NCBI GenBank assembly: GCA_002633005.1
Contig: NMRA01000644.1
Span: forward strand, 173,597 to 226,136
Length of the DNA stretch: 52,540 bases
Direction of reading: 5' to 3'
Source: Phoronis australis
Lineage: Eukaryota; Phoronida; Phoronidae
Below the pieces are notes generated by a model that made no database searches, was not told the DNA's origin, and was given only the letters and a program-made list of their open reading frames with translations. Made by a program: the position numbers and the translations under genes. This document shows positions 45,850 to 52,540 of this stretch, piece after piece. Every line of letters starts with the position of its first letter. Within the stretch, counting starts at the first letter, position 1.

Positions 45850-47815
45850 TAGTGCAAATAATAATACGCACTGCTCATCTGAAAGTGCAGGAAAGTCATC
45901 TTTAGTCCAAACAAAATATCTGTTGTCCAACGTTGCAGCCAGAGTAGAGTTTAAGTGTTCATGAAGGACCCGGTTACCATCCCTTGATGGATGAAGTCAG
46001 TCGTCTCTGAAACCAAATAAAAATATCCGAAAAAGTATAGAGATTAAGTCATGTTGAAATGGCAACAGACAAGGAATACTGTGCTGTAAATTTAAAATGG
46101 GGATGGTTTGACACAAAAAGATGTCCAAAAATCAACTGGTGCTGATGCATCACTACTGTATACCAATGTTTCAAGGAAGCGATAGATAATATGCAGACAA
46201 GGTGCTGACCAAAACCTCTCAACGCAGAAGGTGTGAGTGCATATGAAGGTTACATTTATTTGCACCTTGCACCAGTTTGAGTTCTTTGATGACTGTCTTG
46301 ACTGAAGAGCTTAAAGCATTTATAAGACATCTGAAACTACACAGGACTTACATGGAATGTCCCATGACTGAAAAAACATACCTTGGCGCGAGTCTGCGCA
46401 GTCGCTGCCTGTCAAAACGTGGTGTGGTCAACGTAGAAAATCTTGTAGTCCATTAGTGCCATCCTCCTCACCAGAAGCTCCAGAAACTCTTTATTGTATT
46501 TGTCCGCTGCTGCTGCATGCCTTTTAAAATGTAAATAAATATCACAGAATGTTTATGGGATAAGGATACAAGATCTAGCAGAATAACACCATCAATTCAN
46601 AAAATCATTGTAGTGGCTTCAGTGAGAAATATGAGAAATGAACATAGCATTGGGCTACTGCACGTTATAAGTACAAGAGGCACCCACACCCGATGAAGAA
46701 GTTAATCAAAAGCAAGAGGTTTAGGCAAAGCCACAGCACACAGTGAGGAAAAGTCTAGAGCTACCAGGTCACAAACAAAATTACCTGACTGTCAGATGTA
46801 AAATGAATAACTTATTATATATCATTAATAGGTAAATGCAGTATTGGCCAAGGGCAACCTTTTTATATGGCAAGTAGTAACAAATAGACTGCTTTGAATT
46901 ATAACATGATTGAACAATTTGAAAGAGCAAATTAAATTGGATTAAATAGTGGATTTTTCTTAATCTAGTTCAAGTATGATACTGAATGTTTATATTGTAC
47001 TAAAAATTCCGTTATAGTATTGGGTCATTTTATCGACATGAACACAAAAACAGTGAAGCAGGTGACAAAATGATGATGTTTTGTGGAACACCACTTGATA
47101 GATACACTCATCTACCTATTCATCCAGTTGTGGTAGAAGAGAAGACACAAATATTGGTCAATCCATGCTCCCTAATCCCTTGCTGTTGACATCGAGTGGT
47201 GTCTCTGGGCCACGTCATTTGTTCCCGCATGAAGCACTACCGTGTCATATCTTCCCGTGATGTCAGTCTCTGTAGCAATGAAAAAGAAATCATTTTTAAG
47301 CAACTCCAGTGTCATGTGTGTTTTTCTTCAATAATATTAATAAAATGGCAATAACAATGATTAAAATATTAACAGATATTATTGAAATAGAAATAACACT
47401 CATAATATTTATACTTATTGTTATACAAGAGCCTGTATCAAAGAAAAAGTAATGAAATATGAAATAATAAACTCAACAACAATGTTATTAATCACATACA
47501 ACAATAGTAATCACACACCGTGAACGGATTTTCAAACACTTCAAAAACAAGGTGGTACTAAGGTGAGGTAATAAGTAAAAAAAGACTATTTATATACGAC
47601 TTCATAAGCGTAAAAAGAACAAATTTAATTTTCATTCCAAATTTGATTTTCATTTTTAGCCAGACTATAGCGAAATGAAGTTTTGATTTTGTTGTCATGT
47701 TAAACTCACCATCTGAGCAAAAAGTAACACATCTTCCACTGTATACTTCCAAGTCAATGCTGATGTTGCGGCTACTCTCAGCGTACTTGTATATGCCATC
47801 AGTGATCACCTTAAC
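45850..47815 (-). pseudogene. Decayed SGNH/GDSL-hydrolase-like gene
   Basis: Complement exons: 47,815-47,710 (VKVITDGIYKY...VYSGRCVTF), 47,269-about 47,180 (YDTVVLHAGTNDVAQ), 46,520-46,382 (YNKEFLELLVRRMALMDYKI, FYVDHTTF), and 46,006-about 45,850 (LHPSRDGNRVLHEHL). They give block I, block III (GTND) and block V (D-x-x-HPS..G) of SGNH hydrolases in order. GT-AG borders hold and the first two exons agree in phase. Defects: the block I serine position is Gly (DGI where GDSI is expected), with TAG about 47,180, TGA in exon 3 after DHTTF, and TGA between DD and LHPS. SGNH domains are known in some transposon-encoded proteins. It lies between two inverted 68-bp repeats, so it may be cargo. Confidence 0.6.
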
Positions 47816-48654
47816 CTAAGAATAAGTATTAAATGAACATTAATGACAATTACCAAAATTAGCAAAAGACAAGGGGCCTTCCATACTGCAGAGCGTTCCC
47901 CACAACCTGACAAATTTGAAAGTGTGAAAACTGAGTCACACACTCCCCATGACACAGTGTAGATTTTTATTTTCAAATAAGAAACAGAGTCCATTAGGAG
48001 GCTGATGATTTCTTCTCCATGAACACTGTTTTCAACACTATGACCAATGACATTATACACATCAATGATTAGGAATGTAGCCAAACTAACGCGATCTCAT
48101 TAGAAACACAGAGGGAAATCTTGCTTTTCAAGGAAGGTACTAGAGACATTACAGAACTCTACCCTATCCCTAGGACTAATGCAAATGGGCATGTTGTAAA
48201 AAGGACATCTGACAACTACACAAGATAGTCAAGATATTATTAATGTTCCAAGAACTCACCTTCATTATGACCTGATTATTCAAAGCTGATCTGATGTATG
48301 AAAGTCTAAAACTTCTATTAGAATCAACTTATACACCTGAATACTACGGAAAAAACAACTTATAAGTAGTTACCAAGGTTACAAAACAATTATTCTAGCC
48401 CTTTAAACACTATTATTAAAACAAACGAGAAAAAAATGACGTTCAAACTGAAAGATGATGCACAACAAAGTGATGACAACTACGCAACAGGAATCCTAAA
48501 CACGTGAACAATGAGCACAATCGAGTAATTTTGCAGTAGAAGTAGTAAGGCAGGTAGATTTTCGCTAAATAATCGCTTGAAATGGCAGCTGACTTTCTGT
48601 CTCAGTAATGCCGGAAAGCAGAAGGAGGTCACGTAGAGCATCCGGTAGGTTGAC

Positions 48655-48722
48655 CTCCCTGCGTGCGCACAGATCCCAGCTCTTCCGGGTGTAGTAGGGA
48701 AAAGAAGCGTGGCCTTTTCGCG
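48655..48722 (+). repeat. 68-bp inverted repeat, right member
   Basis: CTCCCTGCGTGCGCACAGAT, CCCAGCTCTTCCGGGTGTAG and AAGCGTGGCCTTTTCGCG; see 42,729-42,796. The THAP fragment begins six bases further on. Between 47,816 and 48,654 no exon is recognised. Confidence 0.85.
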
Positions 48723-48727
48723 TCAGC

Positions 48728-48968
48728 TACTGTGTGGCCGGTTGTTCGGCCACACAAGCGAAATGCAAAGGAATTAGCTTCCATACCATCCGAAGACCCC
48801 ATAATCGGCAGTGGGAAGAAAACCTTACTTCTTGAGTGAACGTGAATGGCAGTTGTTTCAGCAATAAGACTTTATACATTTGTTCAAGGCACTTCGAAGA
48901 TGAATGTTTTTAAGAGACTCTACTACTTAATCCTGTCTTCACAAATCCATTTTTGTTTTCTCCCTTTT
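48728..48968 (+). pseudogene. Broken THAP domain
   Basis: The frame from 48,728 reads YCVAGCSATQAKCKGISFHT, then NVNGSCFSNKTLYICSRHFE and DECF. This gives both Cys ligands (C-x3-C) and the C-x2-H pair (ICSRHF) of a THAP zinc finger. TGA (48,833) and TAA (48,911) interrupt the frame and no ATG precedes it. It is the N-terminus of a dead THAP transposase, directly beside the 68-bp inverted repeat, which would be its 5' end if the element runs rightwards. No DDE exon was found to the right. Confidence 0.75.
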
Positions 48969-50514
48969 GATGAAAACTATCTGGTAAACTTTTTGACGAA
49001 AATTATCCGCTAAATTTCTTCGTAAACTCTTGTCCTTACGAGGAAGTTCAGCCATAGCCTAGTGAGCGAATTAACTAAATTACTCTTCGCTGGCCCTGAT
49101 CAGACGATTGGTCTCAGCAGAATGCGCACATTTGGCCAGGATTTGGATCAGCGATTTCAACAAATTCACATTTGTGTACAAATAAATAGAACGCTGGTAA
49201 AACCTTTAACATAAATAAAGATTACAGTATTACTTCCTAAATAACCACCCGGACCAGTCAAAATCTATCTCGCAATTCAACAGCAGGTTACACACTCATT
49301 TCATGTCGAATATATGCTGCACAAAATCTCTCAACTGCAGTCTATGAAAATGCAACCAACTTCTTTGAAAACATGGAACAGGAACACCAGAGGGGTGTAA
49401 AAATTGTTTTTATTCTTTAATGTTAAACTTTTTTGTAAGCGGACATATGGTTTTTAAATTTCCGCCTTAAGTCCTAACATTTCTAAACTTAAGCCTTTCA
49501 AATGAACGTTTATGACGAAAACAAAATTCTTCAACCAGTTTTTTAAAGTCCTATGCCACCTGTAGGGTACGTAATGAGCCAATCCCACTCCTATTGTAAC
49601 ACAAGGGTCCCGTGCATAAAGGATACTAAGTATTGCCCTTCTGAAATATTACAGTATGTGCCCTAATAAGCGGCCAGGGAGCTTAGAAAAATCCGCTTCA
49701 GGAAGGGGGCGCTTATTATAGCCTAAAAGTGGTTGAAACCCGGTCTCCGGAACAGGTGAAATCGTAAGCTAGAATTCAGTTACGCTCTGTGACGCATCTG
49801 CAACCTATGAACAGAGTTTCTATAAAACTGCAGTGCATTGCTATCAAACTTTGTTGTCAACTTACGAGCGTTTTTCAGAAAATACGACTGCCAAAAATTG
49901 CCGTGAATCAGGTTTCAAGCTCTTCAGCTTGGTTTAACTATTATATTAATAAACCATAAAAATGATTCCAAGTGATCAGTGCAATGCCTGCGCATGTGTA
50001 ATAAATGTGTATCATGCAGCTCCTGATTTAAACAAAGGTCTGTTTTTTTAATTTTGGTCCGGTATAAATAAGGCCACAGACCTGGAAATCCAGCGAAACA
50101 GAAAATTTGAGTTTTCGAAAACAGCTCGATTTTTAGGGAGTCCTGTTTTAATGTTCTATTTATTTTCAAAACTTTATTATGTTACATTTAGCTTATTTTC
50201 TGTTCAACTCAATGAAGCCACCTAATATGAATGCATTCAGCACAATTAATGCATTGTAAAAACCAAAAGTTATGCTCTATCGAGGTTAGACAAAATCAGT
50301 ACACCCTTTCTTAAAAAATGGGTTAAAAGTTAGAAACAAAGGACACAAGTTTCCATCACTTGTAACGTCGATTTTCGACATTGATGTTGGGGAGGAACAA
50401 CAGTCTGGCGACAGCAACACGTAATCACACGAAGGTGATGATTTTCAAAATTTGATTCGTTTTCGTAGTATGTCTTTTTTCCCTATGGTTCAGGGCTACT
50501 TCTGAATCCAGTAA
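48969..50514. other. Interval with a SINE-tail copy
   Basis: No gene. 49,908-49,998 is a second copy of the tail at 18,322-18,412 (TCAGGTTTCAAGCTCTTCAG, ATATTAATAAA, AAGTGATCAGTGCAATG) without the tRNA-like head. Confidence 0.65.
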
Positions 50515-50685
50515 CAAGAACTGAAAAAGGCAGGGTTCGTGATAACGTTGGAGAACGGTAACATTTATATAAGGTGTTACAACTGTCATCGATATTGCCA
50601 TCTATTCTGTTTTCATCCAACCTTCCCAGATGAAAACTTGAATGACGAGGACCTTCAGTACTTCAGTGAGCATGATACTGTGTGA
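50515..50685 (+). CDS. Small Cys/His-rich ORF upstream of histone-type stem-loops
   Basis: 56 codons open after TAA at 50,512, ending TGA at 50,685. The product reads QELKKAGFVITLENGNIYIR then CYNCHRYCHLFCFHP and ends DENLNDEDLQYFSEHDTV. The C-x2-C-H-x2-C-x3-C-x-H pattern could bind zinc. No ATG opens it, so it may be a last exon. It is unlike any histone tail I know. Interest comes from its stop lying only 20 bases before two histone-type 3' stem-loops. Confidence 0.35.
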   Translation, partial: QELKKAGFVITLENGNIYIRCYNCHRYCHLFCFHPTFPDENLNDEDLQYFSEHDTV

Positions 50686-50705
50686 TTTATGTTGAATTAT
50701 TCAAC

Positions 50706-50721
50706 GGTTCTTTTAAGAACC
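50706..50721 (+). promoter_or_regulatory. Histone-type mRNA 3' stem-loop 1
   Basis: GGTTCTTTTAAGAACC: six-base stem, UUUA loop, 5' flank TCAAC, 3' flank ATTTC. It fits the metazoan replication-dependent histone stem-loop (GGYYYU-UUNA-ARRRCC) recognised by SLBP. Confidence 0.6.
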
Positions 50722-50746
50722 ATTTCACGCCATAGCTACAACCAAC

Positions 50747-50762
50747 GGCCCTTTTAAGGGCC
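50747..50762 (+). promoter_or_regulatory. Histone-type mRNA 3' stem-loop 2
   Basis: GGCCCTTTTAAGGGCC with 5' CCAAC and 3' ACTCAAC. This is the consensus histone 3' stem-loop, 25 bases after the first. The two stems differ by paired changes (CC/GG versus TT/AA), so structure is kept. CCAGAAGAAC at 50,775 could be a weak histone downstream element. Confidence 0.75.
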
Positions 50763-51236
50763 ACTCAACACTTTCCAGAAGAACTGCTCACTTGAGAATG
50801 TATAAACATGCTTTCGTAGTTTTCTCAGTAGGCCTATGTGAACCATAAATCAAAAATTGTGCGATAGCTATGCTGCTATTGGGCAAGCAGACGACATAAT
50901 CAGTTGGCACCGAAGTTTGAATTTTGTAATTAATTACCAGTAGCATTGCCAAAAGTACTCATAATACCAACACTTCTACTATTGAAAGACTTTGAAAAGC
51001 ATTTCAATGCCGAAATTAATATTTTTTTCGTTGTTTTGGACAGTAAAGTAGATGCAAGTATTTGTCGTCAAAAAACACTAACCGGAAACTGCACGAGAAA
51101 GGTCAGGAGAGTTCAGCTCAGCAGGTAAGGATATGCCGGAGTTGCGAATCTGTTGTCTATAATCAGTCCATAGTGGACACAACTATGTCAACTTTGAAGC
51201 AATCTCAAGACAAAGTTTGGAGTGGAGGAAGCTGAC

Positions 51237-51842
51237 CTTTTGATGCCAAACTTTCTCTGTGCATATTTCGCCGCTACAGGTACGTTGTTGAACAAACAGA
51301 ACCCACATGCTGTGTCCTTCTCAGCATGGTGACCAGGAGGGCGAATAAAGGCGACACCATTCAAACACTGAAAGGATAAAAGTTATGCCTTTATATTACC
51401 CAGCATGTAAAATTCATGTACCAACAACACTGAAGGATATGCAATGAATCGTTCATTATGTACCAACAGCACTGAAGGATGTGCAATGAATCGTTCATTA
51501 TGTAACAATTACAATACTGATGGAAATGCAATGAATCGTTCATTACCTTCCAACAACACTGAAGGATATGCAATGAATTGTTCACTATGTTCAGATAATA
51601 GCATTAACATGACTTTCGTTTTGTGACTTTACAATGATGTTCTTTCAAAACATATGCATGAAAATCACATCCACAACAGACAGATGTCAGATGTTAGCTT
51701 AAGTAATTGCAAAATCCTCTTATTGCTACAGAACTGTAATAAACAACTCCAATAATTAAGATTACATTACCTGTTTACTGAGCACAGCATCCACCACATT
51801 TAGGAGACTACCAGCTGACAGCAAAGCACAATCATAGCTCTC
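51237..51842 (-). CDS. HDAC6: Class IIb histone deacetylase (HDAC6/HDAC10-like), two exons
   Basis: Complement exon 51,842-51,771 (24 codons, [20 protein letters not shown]...) and exon 51,367-51,237 ([43 protein letters not shown]) join in frame at GT-AG sites. [14 protein letters not shown] with the His-His pair is the catalytic heart of zinc-dependent deacetylases. ACGFC.FNNV favours class IIb (HDAC6 or HDAC10) over class IIa. The next expected block (R.L.VDWDVHHG) should follow the phase-2 donor at 51,236 but was not found down to about 48,970. Upstream exons lie beyond the window. The reading is intact here. The choice between HDAC6 and HDAC10 is open. Confidence 0.8.
51418..51590 (+). 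repeat. About 48-bp minisatellite in the HDAC intron
   Basis: Four copies of ACCAACAACACTGAAGGATA then TGCAATGAATCGTTCATTAT, with slight changes (one copy has AACAATTACAATACTGATGG). Each unit holds the palindrome-like AATGAATCGTTCATT. ORFs on both strands here are repeats of this unit. Confidence 0.92.
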
Positions 51843-52466
51843 CTGGAGATAGAAAACACATTATTGCACTATATACAGGTGACACATCATTGCACAATAC
51901 CTTAGTAATTTGCATATGTCAATCAATGTTGCTATAAACACGCCTCCAGTAAAAATAACTTTGCTTTAGACCACTTTCAACTTGTTCCATTCTCACACTA
52001 GAGGGGGCTTCTAAGCCTGGAAAGAATGATTCAGAACTATTTGTTACAACTTGATAGCAGGCCCAACAAGTTGGTTTGTCACTTTGTGTGCAGAGGATGT
52101 CCTCAGACAATAATGAGCGGTCAATTCATTACAAGTTCTTGAACTAGTCTTATAAAGTAAGGAACAAGTTAAGGCCAGGTTATTCATGTAGGGAACTGGT
52201 ATTTAAACAAACATTTATTTGTCTGTTTGATGGAATGGAACTTAAAACAACTCCAGTACAACTCATACGAAACCGGACAAAGCACTGTCTCCGTGTGACG
52301 ATGGTCAATTCTACCTGCAGATTTATTTTCCCCCCAATTCCAGCTGCAACTATGCACAACCTGTAAAGTATAGCCCTATACTAGAAGCAGGCTTACAAGT
52401 CAAGTCCTTTTCCACTGAGCAAATCGCAGTCTAATGACATCATGCCTTACTTATAATATGGACATG
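51843..52466. other. HDAC upstream intron sequence, no exon recognised
   Basis: Expected to contain intron upstream of exon 51,771-51,842. ORF 51,919-52,110 (-) shows no deacetylase motif. Confidence 0.4.
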
Positions 52467-52540
52467 AGGTATATGAATGGTTGACTTACAGGCAGGAGGT
52501 ATATGAATGGTTGACTTACAGGCAGGAGGAATGTGAATTG
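52467..52540 (+). repeat. 30-bp tandem repeat reaching the window edge
   Basis: AGGTATATGAATGGTTGACT then TACAGGCAGG twice, and a third changed copy (AGGAATGTGAATTG) cut by the end of the window. Confidence 0.9.

Noticed and set aside
47806-48084. 92-codon minus ORF as an SGNH exon
   Set aside because: Only its last codons coincide with the real exon (47,815 onward); the remainder shows no SGNH block and precedes a better acceptor.
51418-51590. CRISPR-like repeat array
   Set aside because: Units are contiguous minisatellite copies with no unique spacers, in an animal intron.

Overview
The window comes from an animal nuclear genome, most likely a marine invertebrate. Genes have GT-AG introns, the DNA is AT-rich, and it is crowded with eukaryotic transposons (THAP-domain DNA transposons, a Penelope-like element, a LINE remnant, tRNA-derived SINE-like pieces, MITEs, satellites). 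The species cannot be fixed from the sequence. Four single N bases show it is a draft assembly, and at least one N sits on a repeat junction.

Layout. 1-2,345: an inverted, palindrome-rich satellite. 2,541-8,811: an apparently complete cut-and-paste transposon with two convergent multi-exon genes. One is a THAP + DDE transposase (+ strand, 3 exons). The other is a SAP + SWIM + YqaJ-exonuclease protein (- strand, 6 exons). This matches the ISL2EU/IS4EU superfamily. 11,163-13,350 (-): a decayed DDE-like transposase with a C2H2 finger. 15,946-19,000: short palindromic repeats, a 26-bp tandem repeat, foldback MITEs, a tRNA-derived SINE-like unit and a THAP scrap. 19,820-21,435: a tandem duplication of about 0.8 kb. 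25,487-28,237: a 2.75-kb element with very long inverted arms whose tips are themselves hairpins. 28,340-29,330 (-): Penelope-like RT/GIY-YIG remains. 31,786-32,889 (+): a decayed PIN-like/CXC transposon-associated gene. 33,737-33,973: a 66-bp tandem repeat with an open frame. 39,598-40,193: a MITE. 42,729-48,722: two inverted 68-bp repeats bracketing a decayed SGNH-hydrolase-like gene, with a broken THAP domain just outside. 50,515-50,762: a small Cys/His-rich ORF followed by two covarying histone-type mRNA 3' stem-loops. 51,237-51,842 (-): two exons of a class IIb histone deacetylase, the only clear conserved host gene seen.

Working together. In the 2.5-8.8 kb transposon, the THAP domain would bind the ends, the DDE domain would cut and join, and the YqaJ exonuclease, tethered by SAP and SWIM modules, is a plausible DNA-processing partner. 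All deduced exon phases of both genes agree, so the copy looks nearly intact. The one doubt is the 5' end of the nuclease gene. Most other coding matter is molecular fossil.
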